Below are positions 26,122 to 34,604 of a stretch of DNA of 64,000 nucleotides, piece by piece. The notes below the pieces were generated by a model. That model was not told the origin of the DNA and did no database searches. It was given only the letters and a program-made list of their open reading frames with translations. Within the stretch, counting starts at the first letter, position 1, and the number at the start of each line of letters is the position of its first letter. The position numbers were made by a program, and so were the translations under genes. This DNA is from Polaromonas sp. (GTDB taxonomy: Bacteria; Pseudomonadota; Gammaproteobacteria; Burkholderiales; Burkholderiaceae_C), in the NCBI GenBank assembly GCA_013297865.1, contig JAAFIP010000004.1:124001-188000 (forward strand), given 5' to 3'.

Positions 26122-27469
26122 GTACATGGCGTTTCCACAGCCACAGAAACAGTGCGGCGACACAGGCCAGCGCAATCAACCCCGCGATCCAGAATGCCTG
26201 CGCTGACTGCAGGGCCGCGCCCCATGGACCGTCCGTGTAGGCCAGTGCATAACCGCCTCCCAGACCCAGACCCCAGAGCATGACACCGTAAATCAGCAGG
26301 GGCATCAACGTCACCCTGTAGCAGCGCAGCACAAAGGCGCAGATGGTTTGCAGTGCATCAAACCAATGGTAGGCAGCTGCCCAGACCAACAAACTCGCAG
26401 CCAGCGTGACGACTGCGGGGTTGGTGGAGTACCAGCTGGCAATTACAGGTGCGGCCGTGGCGATCACCAACACCACCGCGCTGGCCACAGCCACGGTCAA
26501 TCCCAGGCCTGTCAGTGCGACAGCGCGTGCTTGGGCCGGATAGCCTGCGCCAATCCAATACGACACACGCGCACTGCAGGCCACTGACAGCGACAGCGGC
26601 AGCATATACATGATGCCCACCATATTGGAGGCAATCTGGTGGCTGGCCGCTGGCAACACGCCCTGGCGTGCAATGAACAGGGCCATCAGGGTGAAGGAGG
26701 TGATTTCGACCAGATAGGCAAATCCTCCTGGCACACCGGTGCGCGCGAAACTCTTGAGCAGCGGCCAATCAGGCGGCTCCATGCGCTGCACCAGGGCCAG
26801 GGGTTTGTACAGCGACTGGGTGCTGAGCATGGTCAGTGCGCAGGCGAGCATCAACCAGTTCACGATGAAGGTCGCCCATGCGCAGCCTGCCAGGCCCATG
26901 GCGGGCAGGCCCGCGCCACCGAACGCCAGCCAGATGGTCAGCGGTATCTTGACCAGCAAAGAGCCGATTTGCAGCCAGGTGACCAAGAGGGGTTTGCCCA
27001 GCGCCTGGTTCAGCGATGAATACATGCGAAAGCCAATGGATGGCAGCAAGGCCCAGGCCAGAATGCCCAGATAGCTTTGCACTGCAGGTCGCAGGTCGGC
27101 CGGGACCTGCGCCAGCTCCAGCAAAGGCCCGGCATGCAACAACACGGCCATGCCCAGGATCACCAGCACACTGGCCAGGTACAGCGACTGGCGCACGCTG
27201 CGGCCCAGCTCAGGATAGCGCCTGGCCCCATGCAGCTCAGCGTAGACCGGCAGCAGCGCCTGCATGACGCCCATCAGCGAGACATAGGCACTGATGTAGA
27301 TCGCTGATCCAATGGACAGCGCAGCCAGCGCCTGGTCGTCATAGCGCCCCGCAACTATCGTGTCAGTGATGCCAAATGCCATCACAGCCAGCTGACCGGC
27401 GACCACCGTGCCAGCGTGACGCGCGATAGTCGCCAGCTCGCCGCGCAAGGGGGCTGCAGTGGCTGTCAT
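26081..27469 (-). CDS. MATE-family efflux transporter
   Basis: About 462 residues with twelve predicted membrane helices in two MatE repeats. The sequence near the start, GTVVAGQLAVMAFGITDTIV, and the second-repeat start GVPGGFAYLVEITSFTLMAL are typical. MATE proteins export cationic drugs or metabolites in exchange for sodium or protons. ATG at 27469 is preferred over the TTG one codon upstream. Its 3' end overlaps that of phoR by 41 bases in the convergent direction, with no room for a separate terminator. It lies eight bases downstream of the glycosyltransferase stop on the same strand. Confidence 0.88.
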   Translation of the reverse strand: MTATAAPLRGELATIARHAGTVVAGQLAVMAFGITDTIVAGRYDDQALAALSIGSAIYISAYVSLMGVMQALLPVYAELHGARRYPELGRSVRQSLYLASVLVILGMAVLLHAGPLLELAQVPADLRPAVQSYLGILAWALLPSIGFRMYSSLNQALGKPLLVTWLQIGSLLVKIPLTIWLAFGGAGLPAMGLAGCAWATFIVNWLMLACALTMLSTQSLYKPLALVQRMEPPDWPLLKSFARTGVPGGFAYLVEITSFTLMALFIARQGVLPAASHQIASNMVGIMYMLPLSLSVACSARVSYWIGAGYPAQARAVALTGLGLTVAVASAVVLVIATAAPVIASWYSTNPAVVTLAASLLVWAAAYHWFDALQTICAFVLRCYRVTLMPLLIYGVMLWGLGLGGGYALAYTDGPWGAALQSAQAFWIAGLIALACVAALFLWLWKRHVLTGAESGSHQSSV

Positions 27470-27476
27470 CAAATAA

Positions 27477-29195
27477 TCAGCGCGAAGCAGCGGGTGCTGC
27501 TGCGGTTTCGCCGGAGAGGTTTTGGCGCCGGAAGATCACCAGGTCATCGCGGGGAGAATTACGCCGGCGTGCGCCGCTGTGGATTTGCCAGGCGTTCCAC
27601 TGCCCTTGCAGTGCAAACCGCACCATAGCTTCTGCTGACACCACCATCCAGGGGCAGGCTGATGCCTGCTCTGGCGTCTTGAGCGTAAGCTTGCCCTGGT
27701 AGGACAGGGCTGTGGCTTCTGCATGCGTGAGCCCATAGACACCCACGCAGGTGTCAGGCGAATTGCCGACCACCCGCGCGACCTGGCGCACCACGGCAAC
27801 ATCACTGCGCACAAAGTTCAGCAGCGGCATCCACAGGCTCATCAGCAGCAGCCACGACATGGCGGCTCCGCCCGCGGGCAGCACCAGGCTTTTCCACAGT
27901 GCATCGCGGTGGCGCCCTGCGCGCCAGCTGACCAGCCATATCCAGGCCGCTGTTGCCAACAGCGCGGCCACAAAGGCCAGCCAGGTAAAGCCTGGCTCGT
28001 AACCCGGCACCAGGCGCCTGACGTTGGCTGCAGGCTGCGCAGGCACGCCCGTTTGCATGGCGATCCACACCACCCAGATGATCAGGCCGCAGCCCGAGAA
28101 AAACAGCAAGGTAAACCAGTCGATCAGCGCCGTGACATTGCGGTGCAATGTGGGCAGCGCAAATGCGGCCAGACAGGCCATGGTCGGTGCAGCCAACAGC
28201 AAGGTACGGTCAGCGCTGGGTGCGATCAAGGTGGCGATAACGATGACGGCCAGCAGCGCCAGAGGCAGTGCGATATGCAGCTGCCGCCACCAGGCACGCC
28301 ACTTCCACAGCGCAATCACCGTCATGGGCCAGGCGGGCCAGGTAAACCACAGCATGAGCTTGCCCCAGCTGCGCCAGTCTTCCCAGGCCGTGATCAACTG
28401 GCCCGGCCGGGCATGCCACAGACCCAACTGCCAAGCCAGCGCAGCACTGCCGACGCCCAGCACGGCAAAATACACCGCCCAGCGGCGTGCATGCCCATCG
28501 CTTTGCAAAGCGCGCGCAACAGCCCCTGCCAAGGCCAGCGCCATACCAAAAGCAGGCACACCCGACAAGGCCAAACCTACAGAAGCTAATGCTGCTGCCA
28601 CTGCCGGAGCAGCGACGTGATACGGTGAGGCGGCATAGGCATAAAACAGCAGCGCGGTAAAGGCCAACTGCGCGGCGTAGGGCGTGGTCTCGTGGGAGAG
28701 CTGGGCCAAGCCCAGCATGGCGATCATCGCCAGCAGGCCGCCGTCGGCCATGGCGCGTGCGTAGTCGGTGGGCTGCGCCTCGCCGCCAAAAGCAAAAGGC
28801 ACGGGCTGTGCCTCAGTGCGGCGCGCCAGGTAATACACGGCATACCAAGTGGCAGACAGGGTCAGGGCCAGCAGCAGGCCAAAAGGGATACGTGCGGCAA
28901 AGTCGGCGGGCATGCCCGCTGGTGCCAGCATGATCGCCCAGGCGCCGAACCAGTACGGCAGCAGGGCAGGCAATTCAGGTGCTGTACCCAGCAGGCTGAT
29001 GGACCACCACGAGGAGCCGCCAGTAGCCAGCTCACGCATCAGCCCAAAGGAGGCCATATCCATATTGCGCCAGGGGTCGCGTCCTACAAAGCCCGGCAGC
29101 ACATAGGCCAGGCAAAACAGCCACAGCGCCACGCGCGGCAGGCGGCGCACAGCGGACTGGGTGACAACGGCGGGGGTGGGGGGCGTGCTGCTCAA
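27477..29195 (-). CDS. GT-C fold glycosyltransferase family protein
   Basis: The protein has 572 residues with about a dozen membrane helices. The first luminal loop has the acidic motif FVGRDPWRNMD, which resembles the catalytic D/E loop of GT39/GT83 enzymes (ArnT, PMT). Such proteins transfer sugars from polyprenyl phosphates at the periplasmic face. The C-terminal domain after the last helix is about 110 residues. The first codon seems to be TTG at 29195; no ATG lies near the natural start, so this is uncertain. The partner MATE gene follows closely, but a functional link is not evident. Confidence 0.75.
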   Translation of the reverse strand: MSSTPPTPAVVTQSAVRRLPRVALWLFCLAYVLPGFVGRDPWRNMDMASFGLMRELATGGSSWWSISLLGTAPELPALLPYWFGAWAIMLAPAGMPADFAARIPFGLLLALTLSATWYAVYYLARRTEAQPVPFAFGGEAQPTDYARAMADGGLLAMIAMLGLAQLSHETTPYAAQLAFTALLFYAYAASPYHVAAPAVAAALASVGLALSGVPAFGMALALAGAVARALQSDGHARRWAVYFAVLGVGSAALAWQLGLWHARPGQLITAWEDWRSWGKLMLWFTWPAWPMTVIALWKWRAWWRQLHIALPLALLAVIVIATLIAPSADRTLLLAAPTMACLAAFALPTLHRNVTALIDWFTLLFFSGCGLIIWVVWIAMQTGVPAQPAANVRRLVPGYEPGFTWLAFVAALLATAAWIWLVSWRAGRHRDALWKSLVLPAGGAAMSWLLLMSLWMPLLNFVRSDVAVVRQVARVVGNSPDTCVGVYGLTHAEATALSYQGKLTLKTPEQASACPWMVVSAEAMVRFALQGQWNAWQIHSGARRRNSPRDDLVIFRRQNLSGETAAAPAASR

Positions 29196-29258
29196 AATCT
29201 GGAAAATTCAACCGCAAAATGCGGGATGCCAAAACACAAAATACCAAAACACGAAATA

Positions 29259-29296
29259 GCAAAAACAAAAGGCAGCCCGGTTGCCCGGACTGCCTT
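29259..29296 (-). terminator. Rho-independent terminator after rpmE2
   Basis: On the minus strand an 11-base-pair GC-rich stem with one mismatch (arms around 29269-29280 and 29285-29296) is followed by TTTTGTTTTTGC. It ends transcription from the L31 gene. Confidence 0.8.
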
Positions 29297-29329
29297 GGTA
29301 TTGTGGCCTAAATTGGCGCGGGGCTGGCG

Positions 29330-29596
29330 TTAGGCTTTGGCGGCTGCGCCGGTCTTGCCAAAACGGTTGCGGAACTTCTCTACGCGACCGCCCATGTTGT
29401 CCACAGACTTCTGTGTGCCTGTGTAGAAAGGATGCGATTCGCTGGAGGTATCAAGCTTGTACAGAGGCAGCTCGCGGCCGTCTTCCATCTTGATCATCTC
29501 TTTGGTATTGGCGCAAGAGCGGGTCACAAACTTGAAGCCGTTGCTCAAGTCCTGGAAGCACACTTCGCGGTAATTGGGGTGAATGCCTGCTTTCAT
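29330..29596 (-). CDS. rpmE2: 50S ribosomal protein bL31, type B
   Basis: The protein has 88 residues and starts [20 protein letters not shown]. Type B L31 proteins share [12 protein letters not shown] and a [11 protein letters not shown] tail and lack the CxxC zinc ribbon of type A, as here. It binds the central protuberance of the large ribosomal subunit. The monocistronic unit ends in a clear terminator at 29259-29296. Confidence 0.95.
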   Translation of the reverse strand: MKAGIHPNYREVCFQDLSNGFKFVTRSCANTKEMIKMEDGRELPLYKLDTSSESHPFYTGTQKSVDNMGGRVEKFRNRFGKTGAAAKA

Positions 29597-29708
29597 GGGG
29601 GTATCCTTTAAATTGCGGTAGCCGCGCAGCCCTGTGCCACGTACTTTCCGGTAAGCCCTCTATTATAGCTTTTTTCCCGTGCCTGCGAGGCTCAATGTTA
29701 GTTGGCGC

Positions 29709-30545
29709 TTACAAGTCTGTGCGCAGCTTCCAGATCTCTGGAAACAGCACCACATCGAGCATTTTGCGCAGATAACCCACGCCGCCTGTGCCGCCTGTGC
29801 CTTGCTTGAAGCCGATGATGCGCTCCACGGTGGTGACGTGGCGAAAGCGCCATTGGCGAAAGGCGTCTTCCAGGTCGGTGAGCTCTTCGCCGAGCTGGTA
29901 TAAATCCCAGTATTGCTGCGGGTTGCGGTAGACCACGAGCCAGGCGGCTTCGACCACATCGCTGCTCACATAAGCCTGTGTCCAGTCGCGTTCGGTGCAA
30001 CTGGCAGGGATAGGCAGCTGGCGGCGAGCCAGCAGGCGCAGGGCCTCGTCGTACAGGCTGGGTGAGCGCAAGGCGGCTTGCACCTGGGCCAGCAGCTCGG
30101 GGGCATGGGCGTGGGGTTGGAGCATGCCGGCGTTTTTATTGCCCAGCGCAAACTCCACGCAGCGGTACTGCGCGCTCTGAAAGCCGCTGGAGCTGCCCAG
30201 GAAGGGGCGGATGGCGCTGTACTCTGACGGTGTCATGGTGGCCAGCACGTCCCAGGCATGCACCAGTTGCTCCATGATGCGGCTCACACGGGCCAACATT
30301 TTGAAGGCGCTGCCAAGATCGTCCTTGGCAATGCAGTCGATGGCGGCGTGCAGCTCGTGCAGCATCAGTTTCATCCACAGCTCGCTGGTCTGGTGCTGGA
30401 TGATGAACAGCATTTCGTTGTGGTCGGGGCTGCGCGGGTGCTGGGCGCTGAGCAGTTGCGCCAGGCCCAGGTAGTCGCTGTAGCTCATCGACTGGCTGAA
30501 GTCGGTCTTGGCGCCGGAGCTGGCAAGGATGTCTTGCTGTGTCAT
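29709..30545 (-). CDS. kynA: Tryptophan 2,3-dioxygenase
   Basis: The protein has 278 residues. Family landmarks are [36 protein letters not shown] and the C-terminal [20 protein letters not shown], which includes the haem-ligand His. The enzyme opens the indole ring of tryptophan with oxygen to give N-formylkynurenine, the first step of the kynurenine route. It follows kynU by 13 bases on the same strand, so the two form an operon. A kynurenine formamidase gene is not present in the window. Confidence 0.96.
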   Translation of the reverse strand: MTQQDILASSGAKTDFSQSMSYSDYLGLAQLLSAQHPRSPDHNEMLFIIQHQTSELWMKLMLHELHAAIDCIAKDDLGSAFKMLARVSRIMEQLVHAWDVLATMTPSEYSAIRPFLGSSSGFQSAQYRCVEFALGNKNAGMLQPHAHAPELLAQVQAALRSPSLYDEALRLLARRQLPIPASCTERDWTQAYVSSDVVEAAWLVVYRNPQQYWDLYQLGEELTDLEDAFRQWRFRHVTTVERIIGFKQGTGGTGGVGYLRKMLDVVLFPEIWKLRTDL

Positions 30546-30558
30546 GGCGGCTGCCTTG

Positions 30559-31902
30559 TCAGGTGACGGCGGCTTTGCGGTTGAACTCGGGGCGCAGATA
30601 TTCTTCGCCTGCCATCACCTGCACCAGGTGTTCCACCGCTTGCCATACATCCGCATAGCCCAGATACAGGGGTGTAAAACCAAAGCGCAGGATGTCTTTG
30701 CCATCGGCGGAGTGTGGCGCTGCGCTGGGGTCGCCTGCACGGAAGTCGCCAATCACACCGCGTGCAATCAGGGCCTGCATGATGGCGTAGCCACTGCTTG
30801 CCCGGCTGAAGCTGGCGTGCGAGCCGCGCAGGGCATGCGGCCTGGGCGTAGCCAGCTCCAGGCCCTGGCCCGCGCAGCGCTGCTCTACCAGGGCAATGAA
30901 CAGATCGGTCAGCGCCAGCGACTTGGCACGCAAGGCGGCCATGCCCCCCAGGGGCTGCGCGGCCAGCACGCTGTCCAGCCCACAGTCCAGTGCGGCCATG
31001 TTGATGATGGGCTGGGTGCCGCACAGATAGCGGTTGATGCCCGCTGCCGGTTGGTAGTCTGGCGTGAAGGCAAAGGGCGCGGCGTGGCCCCACCAGCCTG
31101 CCAGCGGCTGCTCAAAGCGCTCGGCATGCCGCGGGTGGACCCACACAAAGGCGGGCGCACCGGGCCCGCCATTGAGGTATTTGTAGCCACAGCCCACGGC
31201 AAAATCTGCCTGCGCAGCATGCAGGTCCACCGGCACGGCGCCTGTGCTGTGGGCCAGGTCCCACACGGCCAGCGCGCCCACCGCATGGGCCTGTGCGGTG
31301 AGGGCTGCCATGTCGTGCATTGCGCCGCTGCGGTAATGCACATGGGTCAGCATCACCACCGCGATGTCCTCGGTGATCGCACTGGCCACCTGGTCAGCCT
31401 CTACCAGCTTGAGCACAAAGCCGTGCTGTGCACACAGGCTTTGTGCGATATACAGGTCGGTTGGGAAGTTGCTGCGCTCGGACAGGACGATGTTTTTAGC
31501 AGGTTTTTGGCCTGCAAGGCCCTGTTTAATCGCGGGGGCAGCTATCAAAAGTGCAGCATGCATGACCTTGAACAGGTTGATCGAAGTGCTGTCGGTGGCC
31601 ACCACTTCGCCAGGCTTGGCGCCAATGAGTTGTGCAATCTTGTCGCCCACACGCTGTGGCGATTCGAACCAACCCGCACTGTTCCAGCTGCGGATCAGGC
31701 CCACGCCCCATTCCTCGTTGACCACCTGCGCCACACGCTGTGCCGTGGCGCGTGGCAGCACGCCGAGCGAATTGCCGTCCAGGTAGATGACGCCTTCGGG
31801 CACAGTGAACAGATCGCGCAGGCTACGCAGCGGATCGGCCGCGTCCAAGGCCTGACAGTGGGCTTGGGTGAGGGTGGAAAGGGAAGTGGAGGTGGGGGAC
31901 AT
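30559..31902 (-). CDS. kynU: Kynureninase
   Basis: About 447 residues. It is a PLP enzyme of aminotransferase class V with [13 protein letters not shown] near the start, [10 protein letters not shown], and the PLP-Lys region [20 protein letters not shown]. It cleaves kynurenine to anthranilate and alanine. The loop after [10 protein letters not shown] contains [19 protein letters not shown], which is an in-frame dispersed repeat; the enzyme normally has a shorter loop there. ATG at 31902 is chosen over a GTG six codons upstream. Confidence 0.95.
   Translation of the reverse strand: MSPTSTSLSTLTQAHCQALDAADPLRSLRDLFTVPEGVIYLDGNSLGVLPRATAQRVAQVVNEEWGVGLIRSWNSAGWFESPQRVGDKIAQLIGAKPGEVVATDSTSINLFKVMHAALLIAAPAIKQGLAGQKPAKNIVLSERSNFPTDLYIAQSLCAQHGFVLKLVEADQVASAITEDIAVVMLTHVHYRSGAMHDMAALTAQAHAVGALAVWDLAHSTGAVPVDLHAAQADFAVGCGYKYLNGGPGAPAFVWVHPRHAERFEQPLAGWWGHAAPFAFTPDYQPAAGINRYLCGTQPIINMAALDCGLDSVLAAQPLGGMAALRAKSLALTDLFIALVEQRCAGQGLELATPRPHALRGSHASFSRASSGYAIMQALIARGVIGDFRAGDPSAAPHSADGKDILRFGFTPLYLGYADVWQAVEHLVQVMAGEEYLRPEFNRKAAVT
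31510..31557 (+). repeat. Dispersed repeat copy e (inside kynU)
   Basis: Core at 31526-31545 matches at 16 of 20 positions on the plus strand. The host gene runs on the minus strand and reads it as IAAPAI. Confidence 0.75.
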
Positions 31903-32022
31903 AGGCTGCAAAGGTAGCACCGATCAAAAAGCTGTGGTGTCGGTTAATTCCAACATCCGGTAAAAATCCCTAGCCGTCTCGCAGTTGCCTGTAGTGCCTG
32001 AATTTTATATAAAACAAGCCAC

Positions 32023-32065
32023 CAGGCCAATAGAATATCGCGGGAGCAGCTATATTATTAATAGC
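32023..32065 (+). repeat. Dispersed repeat copy f (intergenic)
   Basis: Core at 32034-32053 matches at 20 of 20 positions. It is preceded by AGGCCAATAG and followed by GCTATATTATTAATAGC. It lies in the 180-base gap between kynU and the YkgJ-like gene. Confidence 0.93.
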
Positions 32066-32080
32066 AATGATATGCTCTGC

Positions 32081-32404
32081 TCAGGTCAACGCAGGCAAGC
32101 CATGCCGCGCGCGGGCGCGCTGACAGCTGTCTGAGCCAGCCTCCAGCTCGTGGCATGGGTTGGGGCGCCATTCGTAGATGCCGCAAGCCACTTGCTCGCC
32201 AATTTTGCCTGTCAGCGCTGCGCAGCGAACGGGGGAATGGTCGGTACCGCGCATGCGGCAGGTGCTGCCGCTGACCGGGGCGGCCAGACCGTCGGGCACG
32301 CTGCCGCCCATGCTCAGCAGTTGGTAGACGCTGAAGTCCACGCGGAAGCTGGCGCAGCAGGCGCCACAGCTGGTGCAGGCGTTATCGTTGGTTGAATGGG
32401 TCAA
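32081..32404 (-). CDS. YkgJ-family cysteine-cluster protein
   Basis: About 107 residues. The core is ACTSCGACCASF near the N-terminus and GEQVACGIYEWRPNPCHEL followed by a last Cys near the C-terminus. This is the CxxCxxCC...C pattern of the YkgJ/UPF0153 family, believed to hold zinc or an Fe-S cluster. Function is unknown. The start is uncertain: a TTG at 32404 gives a compact protein that does not overlap the upstream gene, and an ATG at 32494 would overlap it by 41 bases. Confidence 0.75.
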   Translation of the reverse strand: MTHSTNDNACTSCGACCASFRVDFSVYQLLSMGGSVPDGLAAPVSGSTCRMRGTDHSPVRCAALTGKIGEQVACGIYEWRPNPCHELEAGSDSCQRARARHGLPALT

Positions 32405-32453
32405 TGGGTGTTCAGCTTGGTGGAGGCCATCGCTGTGCGTAACCGCTGCGTGC

Positions 32454-32870
32454 CTAGGCAGGCAGATGGCAGACGGCTTCAATATTGTTGCCATCGAGGT
32501 CAATAACAAATGCGCCGTAATAGTGGGGGTGGTAGTGCAGCCGCAGGCCTGGTGTGCCATTGTCTTTGCCACCCTGGGCCAAAGCGGCTTGGTGAAAGGC
32601 ATCCACAGCGGCTCTGCTGGGCGCGCTCCAGCATAAATGACAGCCTGTGGTTACTGGGTGGCCGCCGTAGGGTGATGGGCCATCCATAAACCACGAGTCA
32701 ATTTTCACACCCTCAGGTACATGGCTGTCCGGGGTGCCAAAGCCAATAAAACGTGAGCCAGCATACTCCCCCTCATAGGCCAGTGTGTAGCCCAGCGGCG
32801 CGAGTGCTGCAGTATAGAAAGCTTGGGTGCGCGCAATATTGCTGACGCGAAAGGTCATGTGGTCCAGCAT
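32454..32870 (-). CDS. VOC (glyoxalase-fold) family protein
   Basis: The protein has 138 residues and one vicinal-oxygen-chelate domain. It starts MLDHMTFRVSNIARTQAFY with a metal-position His, has GCHLCWSAPSR in the centre and ends HYHPHYYGAFVIDLDGNNIE with the conserved C-terminal Glu. Members include glyoxalases, dioxygenases and antibiotic-binding proteins, and the substrate of this group is unknown. It is followed closely by the YkgJ-like gene. Confidence 0.88.
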   Translation of the reverse strand: MLDHMTFRVSNIARTQAFYTAALAPLGYTLAYEGEYAGSRFIGFGTPDSHVPEGVKIDSWFMDGPSPYGGHPVTTGCHLCWSAPSRAAVDAFHQAALAQGGKDNGTPGLRLHYHPHYYGAFVIDLDGNNIEAVCHLPA

Positions 32871-32895
32871 AGTGGGTCCTTGGTGAAAAACAGCA

Positions 32896-33318
32896 TCAAG
32901 ACGCTTCGATATCGCGCTGGTGCGCGATCCATTGCGAGTCTATGGGCAATTTGCCAGCGATGGTGGACTGCGCATCAATCACCCGCCAAAAAGGGCTGAC
33001 ATCACTGGCGGATGTGCCCGCGTTCATCTGCTCAATCGCTGCCTGTGCGCTGATGCGCAAAAATATCGCCGTGCTCACGGGGCAGGTGGCATCGCAGTCG
33101 TTCTTGCGGGCCAGCTCGCGGCGCATGCGCTCGATGGTGCGTGTCTCGCCCACAGGGACTTTGCGCACATATGCGTCGATGATCTGCGGCGTGCCCACAA
33201 ACAGCATGCTGCCCGCCTTGATGCCAGCAAAGTCTTTGTCCAGCTTCACGCGCTTGGGCAGCTTTTTGGCGTTGAGCTTGGTGGTCCAGGGGTCTGAGGG
33301 CAGGGCAGAAGTTTTCAT
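32896..33318 (-). CDS. Conserved hypothetical protein (possible alkyltransferase-like)
   Basis: The protein has 140 residues, soluble and basic at the N-terminus. I do not recognise a named family with confidence. GETRTIERMRRELARK and the later PFWRVIDAQS loosely recall the DNA-binding domain of O6-alkylguanine alkyltransferase-like proteins, but the PCHR active-site box is missing. ATG at 33318 is chosen because the upstream in-frame sequence is not conserved in character. It stands alone between argF and the VOC gene on the same strand. Confidence 0.6.
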   Translation of the reverse strand: MKTSALPSDPWTTKLNAKKLPKRVKLDKDFAGIKAGSMLFVGTPQIIDAYVRKVPVGETRTIERMRRELARKNDCDATCPVSTAIFLRISAQAAIEQMNAGTSASDVSPFWRVIDAQSTIAGKLPIDSQWIAHQRDIEAS

Positions 33319-33426
33319 GCCCCGCAGTGTGCCAAAGTTTAGGGAGTTTGAGAATAAGCTACGAAAAATCCCTTGCCTGACAGGCACTTAGGTCTCAAGC
33401 AATTACTCGCAGGCCTCTGGCAAGCC

Positions 33427-34362
33427 TCAGGTATTCACCTTGCCCAGCAGCAGATATTCCATCAGCGCCTTTTGCACGTGCATGCGGTTTTCGGCTTCGT
33501 CCCAGACCACCGACTGTGGGCCGTCGATCACCTCGGCTTCCACCTCTTCGCCACGGTGCGCGGGCAGGCAGTGCATGAACAGGGCGTCGCTCTGGGCGGC
33601 CTGCATCATCTTGCGGTCCACGCACCAGTCGTTGAAAGCGGCTTTGCGCGCGGTGTTCTCAGCTTCAAAGCCCATGCTGGTCCACACATCGGTGGTGACC
33701 AGGTGTGCGCCTTGGCATGCGTCCAGCGGTTTGCTATAAAATTCATAGCTGCTCCCGCGGTTTTTTACTTGGCTCAGGCCCAGACTGCCTAATAATTTAG
33801 GGTCGATTTCATAACCGCGTGGTGTGCTGACGTTGACCTTGAAGCCCAGGATGGCCGCGGCCTGCAGCCAGGTGTTGGCCATGTTGTTGCCATCGCCCAC
33901 CCAGGCCACGGTCTTGCCCGCAATCGAGCCGCGATGCTCTTCAAAAGTGAAGATGTCGGCCATGATCTGGCAGGGGTGGAACTCATTGGTCAGCCCGTTG
34001 ATCACCGGCACCCGGCTGTGCGCGGCAAAGGCCTCGATCTTGGTTTGCTCAAAGGTGCGGATCATCACCAGGTCCACCATGCGGCTGATCACCTTGGCGC
34101 TGTCTTCAATCGGCTCGCTGCGGCCCAGTTGGCTGCCTTCGGTGGTCAGGTGCACAACAGAGCCACCCAGCTGGTACATGCCCGCCTCAAAGCTCACGCG
34201 CGTGCGCGTCGAAGCCTTCTCAAAAATCATCGCCAGCGTGCGGTCAGCCAGCGGATGGTATCTCTCATAAGACTTGAACTTGCGCTTGATCTCTTTGGCC
34301 CGGGCAAAAATATGCGCATATTCATCCGCAGTGAGATCGTTGAACTGGAGGTAGTGCTTCAT
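33427..34362 (-). CDS. argF: Ornithine carbamoyltransferase
   Basis: The protein has 311 residues. The carbamoyl-phosphate site is EKASTRTRVSFEAGMYQLGG; the ornithine side shows HPCQIMADIFT and the SMG loop in TDVWTSMGFE, and HCLPAHRGEEV carries the catalytic Cys. It forms citrulline in arginine synthesis. The segment LSQVKNRGSSYEFYSK after GYEIDPKLLGS is an in-frame copy of the dispersed repeat, placed in a surface loop between conserved blocks. argD lies upstream on the same strand, but a 187-base palindromic element separates the two. Confidence 0.96.
   Translation of the reverse strand: MKHYLQFNDLTADEYAHIFARAKEIKRKFKSYERYHPLADRTLAMIFEKASTRTRVSFEAGMYQLGGSVVHLTTEGSQLGRSEPIEDSAKVISRMVDLVMIRTFEQTKIEAFAAHSRVPVINGLTNEFHPCQIMADIFTFEEHRGSIAGKTVAWVGDGNNMANTWLQAAAILGFKVNVSTPRGYEIDPKLLGSLGLSQVKNRGSSYEFYSKPLDACQGAHLVTTDVWTSMGFEAENTARKAAFNDWCVDRKMMQAAQSDALFMHCLPAHRGEEVEAEVIDGPQSVVWDEAENRMHVQKALMEYLLLGKVNT
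33733..33780 (-). repeat. Dispersed repeat copy g (inside argF)
   Basis: Core at 33745-33764 matches at 18 of 20 positions on the minus strand, with a GCTAT-GAATTTT-ATAGC tail. The host reads it as NRGSSYEFYS, a different frame from the other intragenic copies. Confidence 0.88.
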
Positions 34363-34398
34363 AGGTTTTTAATACTGAAATACTTGAATACCTAAATA

Positions 34399-34585
34399 CC
34401 GGACGCGAAGGACGCTAAGGTTGCGCGAAGGACGCGAAAGAAAACCAAATAAGAAAAATAAGAAAAACAAGCTTAGCCAATCAATCTCATTTCTAATTTT
34501 TATTTTTAAGCCTAATCCTTAAATTTTGTATTTTTTCTGTCTTCTTTCGCGTCCTTCGCGCAACCTTAGCGTCCTTCGCGTCCGG
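34399..34585. repeat. MITE-like element with perfect 44-bp inverted repeats
   Basis: Left arm 34399-34442 and right arm 34542-34585 are exact reverse complements over 44 bases. They enclose a 99-base AT-rich centre with no reading frame. Each arm holds repeated GCGAAGGACGC units. It fills the gap between argF and argD and would form a very stable hairpin in RNA. Confidence 0.9.
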
Positions 34586-34604
34586 AAGTTCTGTCTTCAA
34601 GGTT

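Noticed and set aside
31650-31690. GATTCGAACC as the T-loop of a tRNA
   Set aside because: It lies inside the conserved kynU coding sequence and no cloverleaf can be drawn around it.
30508-31917. A 469-codon plus-strand frame opposite kynU
   Set aside because: Shadow of kynureninase, with Cys/His-rich composition and no family.
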